Position numbers and translations under genes: made by a program
Shown: piece after piece, positions 55,041-63,626 of the stretch
Numbering within the stretch: the stretch's first letter is position 1
Layout: each line of letters starts with the position of its first letter
Notes under the pieces: model-generated
The model's database searches: none
What the model saw: only the letters and a program-made list of their open reading frames with translations
Told to the model about the DNA's origin: nothing
DNA from: Saccharopolyspora oryzae
GTDB lineage: Bacteria; Actinomycetota; Actinomycetes; Mycobacteriales; Pseudonocardiaceae
Assembly: GCF_027853915.1 (NCBI RefSeq)
Contig: NZ_JAQGLA010000019.1
Location: 35,307 to 99,306, forward strand
DNA length: 64,000 nt
Direction: 5' to 3'

Positions 55041-55745
55041 ATGTGGGGACGGGAACCCACCTCTCGGCGGGGGCCTCGGCGTGGCTTGAGCCTCGACCAG
55101 ATCACCGCCGCCGCCATCGAGATCGCGGACGCCGAGGGGCTGGCCGGGGTGCGGATGAGCAGCGTTGCCGCGCGGCTCGACGTGTCGACGATGGCCTTGT
55201 ACGGCTACGTCGGCGGCAAGGACGACCTGCTGACCGCGATGGCCGACGCGGCCACGCCGGAACCTCCCGAACCCGGCGGCGTGCCGTGGCGCGAGTACCT
55301 CACCACCTGGACCCGCGCCAACCGCGACGTCCTCACCAACCACTCCTGGCTGCTCAGCAGCTCACCGACCATCCCGCCGACCGGGCCGCGTGCGCTGCGT
55401 TGGCTGGACCGGGTGCTCACCGCGCTGGACGGCACCGGACTGGACGCCGGCGAGGGCATCAACATCGCCACCACCTTGTCCGGCTACGCCCGGAGCAGCG
55501 CCGCTCTCGCCCTCGGCCTGCACGGCCCGGTCGACGAAGCAGCATCGCCCGGGCCCGCCGGCTACGCGGAAACCCTCGCCGAAGTCCTCGATGACCGAGG
55601 GCATCCAGCGCTGTTCGCGGCCGTCCACGCGGGCGCTTTCGGCCAGGCGGAGCAGTGGGTCGACGACGCCGACTTCACCTTCGGGCTGGACCTCCTGCTG
55701 GACGGCATCCAGGCGCTCATCACCCGACGCGAGCGGGGAAGATGA
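55041..55745 (+). CDS. TetR-family transcriptional regulator
   Basis: A 234-residue regulator with an N-terminal HTH (LSLDQITAAAIEIADAEGLA, MSSVAARLDVSTMALYGYVG) and a TetR_C-type ligand domain (WLDRVLTALDGTGLDAGEGI). It belongs to the TetR(A/C)-like group with the LYGYVGGKDDLL variant of the recognition helix. ATG 55041 is the first usable in-frame start. Its stop overlaps the GNAT gene start (ATGA), so it probably controls that operon. Confidence 0.9.
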   Translation: MWGREPTSRRGPRRGLSLDQITAAAIEIADAEGLAGVRMSSVAARLDVSTMALYGYVGGKDDLLTAMADAATPEPPEPGGVPWREYLTTWTRANRDVLTNHSWLLSSSPTIPPTGPRALRWLDRVLTALDGTGLDAGEGINIATTLSGYARSSAALALGLHGPVDEAASPGPAGYAETLAEVLDDRGHPALFAAVHAGAFGQAEQWVDDADFTFGLDLLLDGIQALITRRERGR

Positions 55746-56338
55746 TGACGATCGACGTCAAACCGGCCGCTGAACTGGGTGAGAGCTACCGGCGGCGCAT
55801 CGCCGAGGTCTTCGTCGACGGCTTCGGCCCCGATTTCGCCTACTTCTCAAAGGATCCGCGCACGCTCGCCGACGCCTTCGCGCACACGTTGGTGCTCGAC
55901 GTCTTCCACGTCGCCCTGGTCGACGGTGAGCCTGCGGCGATCGCCGCCTGCACCAACGGACGGCAGCGGTCGGTCCGGTGCAACCCGGCGGAACTGCGTG
56001 AACATCTGGGGCTGTTCAAGGGAACCTTCGCGACCATCACCTTCCAGCGCATGTTCCGGGAGGCCTTCCCCGAGCCGCGGAACGGAGTCGCTTCGATCGA
56101 GTTCGTCGCGGCTGCTTCGGAATTCCGCGGCCGAGGGATCGCGAAAGCCCTGCTGGAGCACATCCTCGCCCTACCGCAGTACCGCGAGTACCTGCTGGAG
56201 GAGGTCTCCGACATCAACGAGCCCGCCCTGCGGCTGTACGCGAAGCTCGGCTTCCGCGAGTACAAGCGCCGGAAGGTCCACCACACCCGCTGGAGCGGGA
56301 TCAACCACTACGTCTCCCTGCGCCTCACCCAGAACTGA
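55742..56338 (+). CDS. GNAT-family N-acetyltransferase
   Basis: A 198-residue acetyltransferase. The acetyl-CoA loop is AAASEFRGRGIAKALLEHIL, followed by EEVSDINEPALRLYAKLGFREYKR, the usual motif B. Substrate unknown. Translationally coupled to the TetR gene. Confidence 0.88.
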   Translation: MMTIDVKPAAELGESYRRRIAEVFVDGFGPDFAYFSKDPRTLADAFAHTLVLDVFHVALVDGEPAAIAACTNGRQRSVRCNPAELREHLGLFKGTFATITFQRMFREAFPEPRNGVASIEFVAAASEFRGRGIAKALLEHILALPQYREYLLEEVSDINEPALRLYAKLGFREYKRRKVHHTRWSGINHYVSLRLTQN

Positions 56339-56396
56339 GCCCAGCTCCGCGAGAACCGCTGAAACCACCTGCGAGCAAGCGAACCAGAAGCGTCAG

Positions 56397-56591
56397 TCAC
56401 CGGTCGTAGGAACCGGACTTGGCCGCGGCGAGGAAGTCCCGCCACCGCGCCTCCGTCACGACCAGAACACCACCGGCCCGATCCTTGGTGTCCCGCACTC
56501 CGGTCCGACCAACCCCCACAGCCACCTCGACGCAGTTGCCGCCGCCGTTGCTGTAGCTGCTCTTGCGCCATCGGGCCTGCGTGGGTAACAC
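56397..56591 (-). CDS. DUF397-domain protein
   Basis: A 64-residue protein with the DUF397 pattern: ARWRKSSYSNGGGNCVEVAV, then VRDTKD and WRDFLAAAKSG. In actinomycetes these are encoded directly downstream of XRE-HTH/DUF5753 regulators (Scr1/BldB-associated pairs) and act with them in development or secondary metabolism control. Here the partner is only a C-terminal remnant 21 bp upstream, so this gene is an orphan. GTG 56591 with AGGGAG upstream. Confidence 0.85.
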   Translation of the reverse strand: MLPTQARWRKSSYSNGGGNCVEVAVGVGRTGVRDTKDRAGGVLVVTEARWRDFLAAAKSGSYDR

Positions 56592-56612
56592 CGGTGAACT
56601 CCCTGGATACGG

Positions 56613-56738
56613 CTACGTCTCCCGCACCACCTCAGTCAGCAGCTTCGCGGAGTCACGCGGATCCAGCGCGGTTGCTCTGAGGTGGTCGAAGTTCAGCGTA
56701 TACCGCTCGATTTCCTGCGATTCCTCCAAATAGAGGCT
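56613..56738 (-). pseudogene. C-terminal remnant of an XRE-HTH/DUF5753 regulator
   Basis: The minus strand encodes SLYLEESQEIERYTLNFDHL followed by RATALDPRDSAKLLTEVVRE and T-stop. This is the end of a DUF5753 domain (YLE..., F..L...AL...S..LL). The N-terminal HTH and most of the domain (about 240 residues) are absent; upstream the strand becomes the complement of another gene. Its stop is 21 bp before the DUF397 start, the normal distance for this gene pair. Confidence 0.7.
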
Positions 56739-56779
56739 TCCAGTGGCAGCCGGTTTCCGGCGGACGGCACGCCTTCGAC

Positions 56780-56938
56780 ATGGCTGCGCGACGAGCCGAG
56801 TCGGGGCTGATCGTCAACGCCCTGTGCGGGGTCGAGGTCAGCAGCGACGAGCTGCAGCAGATCGCCCCGGAAGTCGACTGGATACGCGAGAAGACGTGCA
56901 TGGAGTGCTGGGAAATCCTCAAATTCCGCCAGCAGTGA
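56780..56938 (+). CDS. Small Cys-containing zinc-ribbon-like protein, probably 5'-truncated
   Basis: 52 residues from ATG 56780: AARRAESGLIVNALCGVEVS, then EVDWIREKTCMECWEILKF. The cysteines (ALCG ... CMEC) suggest a metal site. In the same frame upstream, from 56735, the DNA reads FQWQPVSGGRHAFDM, which resembles the usual start of this actinobacterial family (HWQPV-GRHAF), but no start codon precedes it. The gene has therefore probably lost its original start at the deletion junction near 56735-56745. Confidence 0.55.
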   Translation: MAARRAESGLIVNALCGVEVSSDELQQIAPEVDWIREKTCMECWEILKFRQQ

Positions 56939-56972
56939 CGGCAGATCCGCACCAGCAGTGAAGGGGTTCACC

Positions 56973-57179
56973 ATGTTCTGGCTCCAGTTCTCCACGCTCG
57001 CGCTGATCAACGTGTTCATCTACGCGGCGGTCTTCTTCCGGTTACCGCGAGCACGTCACAGCGGAGGTGGCGAAGGCGACTACACCGTCTGGCAACTGAT
57101 CTCGCAGGTAGAAGCAGAAAAGCAAGCAGGGCAAGAAGATTCCGGCAGAGGTCGACATCGCCTGCGCGAACCGACCTAG
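56973..57179 (+). CDS. Small single-pass membrane protein
   Basis: A 68-residue protein starting MFWLQFSTLALINVFIYAAV (one transmembrane helix), then a basic turn, DYTVWQLISQVEAEKQAG and a polar tail. ATG 56973 follows AAGGGG with good spacing. It lies 34 bp after the Cys-containing small gene and is likely cotranscribed. No family recognised; four strong hairpins follow. Confidence 0.6.
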   Translation: MFWLQFSTLALINVFIYAAVFFRLPRARHSGGGEGDYTVWQLISQVEAEKQAGQEDSGRGRHRLREPT

Positions 57180-57190
57180 CCCCTGAAGCC

Positions 57191-57358
57191 GGACCGGTGC
57201 GGTGATTCCCCGACCCCGCACCGGTCCCCCCGGTGGTCGGGCGTGTCCCCTCCCTCGCGCCCGGCCACCCCGGTAAGCGCAGCTCGGTGCTGCTCCCCCG
57301 GCCGCCACCGAGCTGTCCAGGTCGGGTTGGTGCGCCTTCTCCCCGCGCACCAACCCGA
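57191..57358 (+). ncRNA. Candidate structured RNA: four consecutive hairpins with UCCCC loops
   Basis: Stem 1: 57191-57202 with 57216-57227 (12 bp perfect). Stem 2: 57232-57243 with 57258-57269 (12 bp, one wobble). Stem 3: 57280-57289 with 57306-57315 (10 bp perfect). Stem 4: 57322-57335 with 57345-57358 (14 bp perfect). Read on the plus strand every loop contains UCCCC (GAUUCCCCGA, GUCCCCUCCC, GCUCCCCCGG, CUUCUCCCC). The arrangement recalls 6C-type actinobacterial RNAs, whose loops are C-rich, but there are four stems and shorter C runs. Could be a 3'-UTR-derived small RNA, a terminator array or both. No U tract follows. Confidence 0.5.
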
Positions 57359-57390
57359 TCCTGCATGCACGACCTTCGAGCGGTCGCGCG

Positions 57391-58032
57391 TCAGATCAGG
57401 AGGGGGAGCAACGCGTGGCGGCGGCGGACTACCGCGCCGTAGCGGGAGTCGAGGCGTAGCCAGGCGTCCGTGGCGCTGACCCGGACGATTTCGGATTCCG
57501 GGGGTTTGGCGACAAGGAAGCCCATGCCGGAGAGGACGAACAGGCAGCGGAGGGGGACCTTCACCTCGAAGCCCGAGCCGGAGACCGTGAAGACCTCCTG
57601 GTCCAGCAGCGATGCCGGTGGTGTCCCCTTCGGACCGACGTTGTCCTTGGCCACGTCGATGCCCCGCTCGGCGACCTCGCCGACGAGCTTGGCCGGGAGG
57701 TCGTCCACCCGCTGCCAGCCCGTGGACGGGGGCAGCTCCGAGCGCCACAGCAGGTCGCGGGGCGGGCCCGGGTCCATCACCGGGCCGCCCGCGACCGTCA
57801 GGGTCGCCAGCAGTTCGTTGCCGGAGACCGTCAGGTCCGCCGGATCCACTTCCGCCGCAACGGATCTCGTGCACAGGGCGTCGAACGGTGTTGCCGCCCA
57901 GACGTCCACCCGGCCGGTGTCCGCGCGGTTGCGCAGGCGCACCAGGGCCTGGCCGTCCAGGCGGACCGCTCGGGCCACGAACGCGCCCAGGTCCTCGCGC
58001 TCGACCGCATCGGGCATTCGCAGTTCAGGCAC
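57391..58032 (-). CDS. Conserved protein, Rv2474c-like
   Basis: A 213-residue soluble protein without recognised catalytic motifs (VRLDGQALVRLRNRADTGRV, WAATPFDALCTRSVA, VFTVSGSGFEVKVPLRCLF). It is the equivalent, by position between gdh/thioesterase and glbO, of Rv2474c. Its GTG start overlaps the thioesterase stop by 8 bp, so the two are coupled and may act in the same process. Function unknown. Confidence 0.78.
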   Translation of the reverse strand: MPELRMPDAVEREDLGAFVARAVRLDGQALVRLRNRADTGRVDVWAATPFDALCTRSVAAEVDPADLTVSGNELLATLTVAGGPVMDPGPPRDLLWRSELPPSTGWQRVDDLPAKLVGEVAERGIDVAKDNVGPKGTPPASLLDQEVFTVSGSGFEVKVPLRCLFVLSGMGFLVAKPPESEIVRVSATDAWLRLDSRYGAVVRRRHALLPLLI

Positions 58033-58456
58033 GGTGGGACTCCGACTTCGCCGGCTCGAGCTGCCACTCCGCGAGGAAATCGCGTTCCTCCGCGGTCAGC
58101 CGCCGCGGACGCCCGGCCTGCAGGTCGTAGGGCACCATCAGGGTTTCCGCGGTCGCCACCGCTTCCTGCGCGTAAGCCGTGTAGTCCACTATGAACGACG
58201 CCGCCTTCAGGTCGCGCACCGACATCTGGACCTGCAGCGACTTCGACGCGTAGACCAGCGGGCTGTGGTAGTCGATCACGACCCGCGCGACCACCATGCC
58301 CTCCGCCATGCCGAGCAGCCCCTGCCGCTCGGCCTCGGTGAACAGCAGATCGGCGCGCGCCTCCTCCAGCAGCGTGATCGTCCGGGCGTGGTTGACATGC
58401 CCGAACGCGTCCATGTCGGACCAGCGCAGGGCAACCTCTGCTACGAACGCGCCCAC
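58025..58456 (-). CDS. Acyl-CoA thioesterase (4-hydroxybenzoyl-CoA thioesterase-like hotdog)
   Basis: A 143-residue hotdog-fold thioesterase. RWSDMDAFGHVNHARTITLL contains the catalytic Asp and the D..GHVN signature; VVARVVIDYHSPLVY is the central helix-to-sheet strand. Hydrolyses acyl-CoAs, chain length unknown. GTG 58456 after GGGAG. Syntenic with Rv2475c, directly downstream of gdh as in M. tuberculosis. Confidence 0.9.
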   Translation of the reverse strand: MGAFVAEVALRWSDMDAFGHVNHARTITLLEEARADLLFTEAERQGLLGMAEGMVVARVVIDYHSPLVYASKSLQVQMSVRDLKAASFIVDYTAYAQEAVATAETLMVPYDLQAGRPRRLTAEERDFLAEWQLEPAKSESHRA

Positions 58457-58515
58457 TGGGGAGCTCCCTTCCTGCCGTTCGGGTGGCTCGCGGTCGCCCG
58501 CGAGCCACCCGGCAC

Positions 58516-61500
58516 TCACCGGACCATGCTGCGCAGCTGACGCGCGGCCACCGACAGCGTGGCCAGGTCGAGCCGACCGGAGCTCACGATCTGCTCGAGC
58601 GAGGAGTTGGCCCGAGCCAGTCGCGACTCGTTGGCCGACTCCCAGTGAGCGATCTTCTGCTCCGCGTCGTCGCCCGGGTCGCTGGTCCGCAGGACGTCGA
58701 TGGTGATCGCGCGCAGCGTTGCGTAGAGATCATCCCGCAACGCCAACCGGGCCAGCGAGTGCCACCGGTTCCCGCGCTCCAACTCGTTGACGGCCAGCAG
58801 CATCCGCTCGACGTCGAGGTGCTCGGCGAGCTCGTAGTACAGGTCCGCGCTCTCCCGCGGACTGCGCTCGGCGCTCACCCCGGCATCGCGCTCGGCCAGC
58901 TCGGCGACCTCGCGGATGTCCAGCAGCGCGAAGGAATCCAGCAGCGTGCCGACCCGCTCGGCCAGCTCCTCCGGAACCCCGGCCGCCGTCCAGCGCTCGA
59001 TCTGCTCGTTGGCGCCCTCGGCCGCACGACCGCGCAGCAGCCCGCGGACCGCGCCGGACAGCTCCGCGACCACCGGCTTGAAGCGGGCGATCTCGGCGCC
59101 GATGGCCAGCGGCTGCGGCCGGTTGTTCAGCATCCAGCGCGCCGCCCGGTCCAGCAGGCGACGGCTCTCCAGCACCAGCTCGTCGGCCACCGAACTCGGC
59201 ACCGAACGGCCCATCCGGTCGATCTGCTCCCACAGCGAGTGCAGGTCGTAGACGCTGGTGACCACCGCGAAGGCACGCACCGCGTCGGTGGTGGAGGCGC
59301 TGAGCTCCTCGGCCAAGCGGTAGGCGAAGGACACCCCGCCACCGTCGACCATCTCGTTGACCAGCAAGGTCGTGATGATCTCGCGGCGCAGCGGGTGCGA
59401 GGCGATCGCGTCGCCGTAGCGCTCCTGCAGCGGCTTCGGGAAGTACTCCGGCAGCCGGCTGCTGAACGCCTCGGTGTCCGGCAGGCCGCTGGCCAGCACG
59501 TCCCGCTTCAGCGACAGCTTCACGTGCGCCATCAGCGTCGCGAGCTCGGGCGAGCTGAGGCCTTCGCCGTTCTTCTCCCGCTCCCGGAACTCCTTGACCG
59601 TGGGCAGCGCCTCCAGCTTGCGGTCCAGGCCGGTGTTCTTCTCCAGCGCCGTGACCTGGCGGGCGTGCACCGACACCATCGGACCGGCGTGCGAGCGGGA
59701 AATGCCCAGCACCGCGTTCTGCCGGTGGTTGTCGGCCAGCACCAGCTCGCCGACCTCGTCGGTCATGTCGGCCAGCAGCTCGTTGCGCTGCTCACCGGTC
59801 AGCTTCCCGTCGGCCACCAGGTGGTCCAGCAGGATCTTGATGTTGACCTCGTGGTCGGAGCAGTCCACCCCGGCCGAGTTGTCCAGCGCGTCGGTGTTGA
59901 CCTTGCCGCCCGCGCGGGCGAACTCGATGCGGCCCAGCTGGGTCAGACCCAGGTTGCCGCCCTCGCCGACGACCTGGACCCGCAGGTCCGCGCCGTTGAC
60001 GCGGACCGCGTCGTTGGCCTTGTCGCCGACCTCGGCGTGCGTCTCGCTCGCCGCCTTGACGTAGGTGCCGATGCCGCCGTTCCACAGCAGGTCGGCCGGG
60101 GCCTGCAGGATCTTCTTGATCAGCTCGGCCGGGGCCAGCTGACGCACCGACTCGTCGATGCCCAGCGCCTGCCGGATCTGCGGGTTCAGCGGGATCGACT
60201 TCAGCGAGCGCGACCACACGCCACCACCGGCGCTGATCTTGCTGCGGTCGTAGTCGTCCCAGGTCGACCGCGGCAGCTCGAACAGGCGGCGGCGCTCCGC
60301 GAAGGAGACCTCGGCGTTCGGCTCCGGGTCGATGAACACGTGCATGTGGTTGAACGCGGCGACCAGCCGGATGTGCTCGGAGAGCAGCATGCCGTTGCCG
60401 AACACGTCACCGGCCATGTCGCCGATGCCGACCACGGTGAAGTCCTGGGTCTGGGTGTCCACGTCCAGCTCGCGGAAGTGGCGCTTGACGCTCTCCCACG
60501 CACCCTTGGCGGTGATGCCCATCGCCTTGTGGTCGTAGCCGACCGAACCGCCCGAGGCGAACGCGTCGCCCAGCCAGAAGCCGTAGGACTTGGCCACGTC
60601 GTTGGCGATGTCGGAGAAGGTCGCGGTGCCCTTGTCCGCGGCCACCACCAGGTAGCTGTCGTCGCCGTCGTGGCGGACCACGTCGCGCGGCGGGGCGACC
60701 TCGCCACCGACCAGGTTGTCGGTCAGGTCCAGCAGGCCGGAGATGAACATCCGGTAGCAGGCGATGCCCTCGTCCAGGGTCGCCTTGCGGTCCGCGGCCG
60801 GGTCACCGGTGGCCACCGGCGGCCGCTTGACCACGAACCCGCCCTTCGCGCCGACCGGCACGATCACCGCGTTCTTCACCGCCTGCGCCTTGACCAGGCC
60901 CAGGATCTCGGTGCGGAAGTCCTCCCGGCGGTCCGACCAGCGCAGACCACCGCGGGCGACCGAGCCGTAGCGCAGGTGCACGCCCTCCACCCACGGCGAG
61001 TACACGAAGATCTCGAACTGCGGCCGCGGCTCGGGCAGGCCCGGGATCTCCTTGGGCTCCAGCTTGAACGCCAGGTACGGGCGCTCCCGGTCCGGGTCGG
61101 CCGAGAAGTAGTTGGTGCGCAGGGTCGCCCGGATCAGGCTGAGGTAGTTGCGCAGGATCTTGTCCGCGTCGAGGCTGGTGACCTCGTCGATCAGCTTGGT
61201 GACCTCTTCCACCAGGTCCGCTTCGCGGGACTCGCGGTCCTCGCCGTCCAGCGCCGGGTCGAAGCGGGCCTCGAACAGCCGGACCAGCGTGGTCGTGGTG
61301 GTGCGGTGCGCCAGGATCGCGTCCTCGATGTAGTCCTGGCTGTAGGCGATGCCGACCTGCCGCAGGTACTTCGCGTAGGCCCGCAGAACCGACGCCTGCC
61401 GCCAGGTCAGCCCGGCCTGCAGCACCAGCGCGTTGAACCGGTCGACCTCGGCAGCACCGAGCCAGGACGCGCGGAACGCGTCCTCGAACCGCTCGCGGAG

Positions 61501-63486
61501 CGTGTCCAGCGTCCGCGCGTCCACCGCGCTCAGCAGCTCGGCGTCGAGCCGCAGACCGAAGTCGTAGATCCAGTACTGCTGGTCGGCGCCGTCGATCGAG
61601 ATCTCGTACGGACGCTCGTCGACGACCTCGACGCCCATGCTCTGCAGCACCGGCAGCACGCGGGACAGGGTGACCCGGCCGCCGACGTAGATCTTGAACC
61701 GGCGCTGCCCGCCGCTGGAGTCGCGCGGCGCGTAGAACGACATCTTCAGGTCGTTCGGGCCGGACAGGGACTCCAGTCGCCGCAGGTCAGCAAGGCCCTC
61801 GGCGGCGGTGAAGTCCTCCTTGTAGGCCTCCGGGAAGCTCGCCGCGTAGCGCTGCCCGAGCTGGCTCATGGCCTCGGAGAGGCTGCGCGCCACGTGCCCG
61901 TCGCCGCGGCCGCCGGACTGCTCGGCGTCGACCTCCTCCACCATCCGGTCGTCCCAGGTGTGGATGGCCTCGTCCAGGCGCCGCTGGATGCGCGCCAGGT
62001 CCGGCTCGACCTGGTTCTCCGGGTCGGTGTGCACCACGAAGGCGACCCGCGCCAGGGCGGACTCGCCGACCCGGGTGCTGTACTCCAGGCTGGTGCCGCC
62101 CAGCTCGGCCAGCAGGACCTCCTGCATGGCCAGCCGCGAGCTCGTCGTGTAGCGGTCGCGCGGCAGGTAGACCAGCACCGAGAAGAAGCGGCCGTAGGGG
62201 TCGCGGCGCAGGAACGGCTTGAGCTTGCGGCGCTCGGCCAGCGCCAGCACACCGGTGATGGTGTCCTGCAGCGTGTCCGGGTCCGTGGAGAACAGCTCGG
62301 CGCGCGGGTAGTTCTGGATCTCCTCCAGCATCCGCTGACCGGAGTAGGACTCCAGCGGGAACCCGGCGCGGTGGATGACGTCGTGCACCCGGCGCTCGAT
62401 GAACGGGATGTCCAGCACGTTCTCGTGCAGCGCCGTGGTGGTGAACAGGCCGAGGAAGCGGTGCTCGCCGGTGACCTTGCCCGACTCGTCGAACGTCTTG
62501 ACACCGACGTAGAACGGGTGCACCGGACGGTGCACAGTGGACGGTTCGCTGGCCTGGGTCAGCACCAGCAGCTCCGTCGACAGCGCGCTGGCGCGGCCGT
62601 CCGGCCAGGTGGCGAGGCTGCGGGCCGCGACGCTGTCGCCGCGCAGCACGCCGAGGCCGGAGGCCAGCACGGCCTGCAGCGCTGGGTCGGAGCCGTTGTC
62701 GTCGACCAGCTCGTAGTGCCGGTAGCCGAGGAAGGTGAAGTGGCCGTCGGCCAGCCAGCGCAGCAGACCGGCACCGTCGTGGACGTCGGCGTCGGACAGC
62801 GGCGGCGGGTTCTGCTCCAGCTCGTCGGCCAGCGCGCGGGCCGCCGCGTGCATCCGCTCGGTGTCCTCGACGACCTCGCGCACGTCGTTGAGCACGTCGG
62901 TCAGGTCCTGCTTGATGGCTTCCAGGCGTTCCTCGTCGGTGATCCGACCGACCTCGACGAACATCCAGCTCTCGGACATCGCGTCCGCGGGCGGCGCGGC
63001 CGGGTCGGCCCCGGGCAGCACGTCCTGCAGCTCACCGGCGACGTCGCGGCGGACCGCGAGGATCGGGTGGATGATGCGCTGCACCTCGGCGCCGTCGCGG
63101 CCGAGTTCGGCGATCACCGAGTCGACGAGGTACGGGGAGTCGTCGGTGACGATCTGCACCACGGTGGCCTGGCTCTGCCAGCCGTCGGCGGCCCGGTCCG
63201 GGTTGAAGATCTGCACCAGCGGGCGGCCGGCGACTCGCGAGGCGGCCAGCCTGTGGTGCGACCGGAGCGCCCCGATCAGGTCGGTGGGCTCGTCGTCGAC
63301 GAGCTCCTCCGCCGGGACGTGCCGGTAGTAGGCGCGCAGCAGCTCAGCCAGCTCCGGCGCGCTCTCCGCTGCTCGGTCGAGCAGGCGGCTCTTGACGATT
63401 TCGGGGTTCTCGGTTCGATCCCCAGCCGAGTCTTCCCCATCGGTCTGCGGTCGTCCGGTCTTCAACTGTCCGGGATTCGAGGTCAT
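58516..63486 (-). CDS. gdh: NAD-specific glutamate dehydrogenase, large (180-kDa) type
   Basis: A 1,656-residue enzyme that oxidatively deaminates glutamate to 2-oxoglutarate. The first 700 residues are the regulatory N-terminal domain with ACT-like folds (VVQIVTDDSPYLVDSVIAEL, FFSVLVYLPRDRYTTSSRLA). The catalytic core includes GGLRWSDRREDFRTEILGLV, the lysine region VPVGAKGGFVVKR and VVGIGDMAGDVFGNGMLLS of the NAD-binding part, and NTDALDNSAGVDCSDHEVNI. Length agrees with the actinobacterial L180 family (Rv2476c, about 1,620). ATG 63486 is the start. Confidence 0.96.
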   Translation of the reverse strand: MTSNPGQLKTGRPQTDGEDSAGDRTENPEIVKSRLLDRAAESAPELAELLRAYYRHVPAEELVDDEPTDLIGALRSHHRLAASRVAGRPLVQIFNPDRAADGWQSQATVVQIVTDDSPYLVDSVIAELGRDGAEVQRIIHPILAVRRDVAGELQDVLPGADPAAPPADAMSESWMFVEVGRITDEERLEAIKQDLTDVLNDVREVVEDTERMHAAARALADELEQNPPPLSDADVHDGAGLLRWLADGHFTFLGYRHYELVDDNGSDPALQAVLASGLGVLRGDSVAARSLATWPDGRASALSTELLVLTQASEPSTVHRPVHPFYVGVKTFDESGKVTGEHRFLGLFTTTALHENVLDIPFIERRVHDVIHRAGFPLESYSGQRMLEEIQNYPRAELFSTDPDTLQDTITGVLALAERRKLKPFLRRDPYGRFFSVLVYLPRDRYTTSSRLAMQEVLLAELGGTSLEYSTRVGESALARVAFVVHTDPENQVEPDLARIQRRLDEAIHTWDDRMVEEVDAEQSGGRGDGHVARSLSEAMSQLGQRYAASFPEAYKEDFTAAEGLADLRRLESLSGPNDLKMSFYAPRDSSGGQRRFKIYVGGRVTLSRVLPVLQSMGVEVVDERPYEISIDGADQQYWIYDFGLRLDAELLSAVDARTLDTLRERFEDAFRASWLGAAEVDRFNALVLQAGLTWRQASVLRAYAKYLRQVGIAYSQDYIEDAILAHRTTTTTLVRLFEARFDPALDGEDRESREADLVEEVTKLIDEVTSLDADKILRNYLSLIRATLRTNYFSADPDRERPYLAFKLEPKEIPGLPEPRPQFEIFVYSPWVEGVHLRYGSVARGGLRWSDRREDFRTEILGLVKAQAVKNAVIVPVGAKGGFVVKRPPVATGDPAADRKATLDEGIACYRMFISGLLDLTDNLVGGEVAPPRDVVRHDGDDSYLVVAADKGTATFSDIANDVAKSYGFWLGDAFASGGSVGYDHKAMGITAKGAWESVKRHFRELDVDTQTQDFTVVGIGDMAGDVFGNGMLLSEHIRLVAAFNHMHVFIDPEPNAEVSFAERRRLFELPRSTWDDYDRSKISAGGGVWSRSLKSIPLNPQIRQALGIDESVRQLAPAELIKKILQAPADLLWNGGIGTYVKAASETHAEVGDKANDAVRVNGADLRVQVVGEGGNLGLTQLGRIEFARAGGKVNTDALDNSAGVDCSDHEVNIKILLDHLVADGKLTGEQRNELLADMTDEVGELVLADNHRQNAVLGISRSHAGPMVSVHARQVTALEKNTGLDRKLEALPTVKEFREREKNGEGLSSPELATLMAHVKLSLKRDVLASGLPDTEAFSSRLPEYFPKPLQERYGDAIASHPLRREIITTLLVNEMVDGGGVSFAYRLAEELSASTTDAVRAFAVVTSVYDLHSLWEQIDRMGRSVPSSVADELVLESRRLLDRAARWMLNNRPQPLAIGAEIARFKPVVAELSGAVRGLLRGRAAEGANEQIERWTAAGVPEELAERVGTLLDSFALLDIREVAELAERDAGVSAERSPRESADLYYELAEHLDVERMLLAVNELERGNRWHSLARLALRDDLYATLRAITIDVLRTSDPGDDAEQKIAHWESANESRLARANSSLEQIVSSGRLDLATLSVAARQLRSMVR

Positions 63487-63626
63487 CTTCAGGCAGCTCC
63501 ACGCTTGACGGCACCTCTTTGTGCCCACAGGTTCCACCATAAGACTGCCAGTTCCGGCGACGGCCGGAGGGCGGCGCCGAGGTCTTGCGCGTGAAAAGCC
63601 GCACAATGATCGATGACCTGGACGTT

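Noticed and set aside
56693..57019. Minus-strand frame of 108 codons over the small Cys protein and membrane protein genes
   Set aside because: It has no ribosome site, and the plus strand carries two short genes with recognisable features; the only minus-strand homology seen is the DUF5753 remnant in another frame.
58483..63594. Plus-strand open frame of 1,700 codons opposite gdh
   Set aside because: Antisense shadow with arginine/valine/leucine-rich low complexity; the minus strand has all glutamate dehydrogenase motifs.
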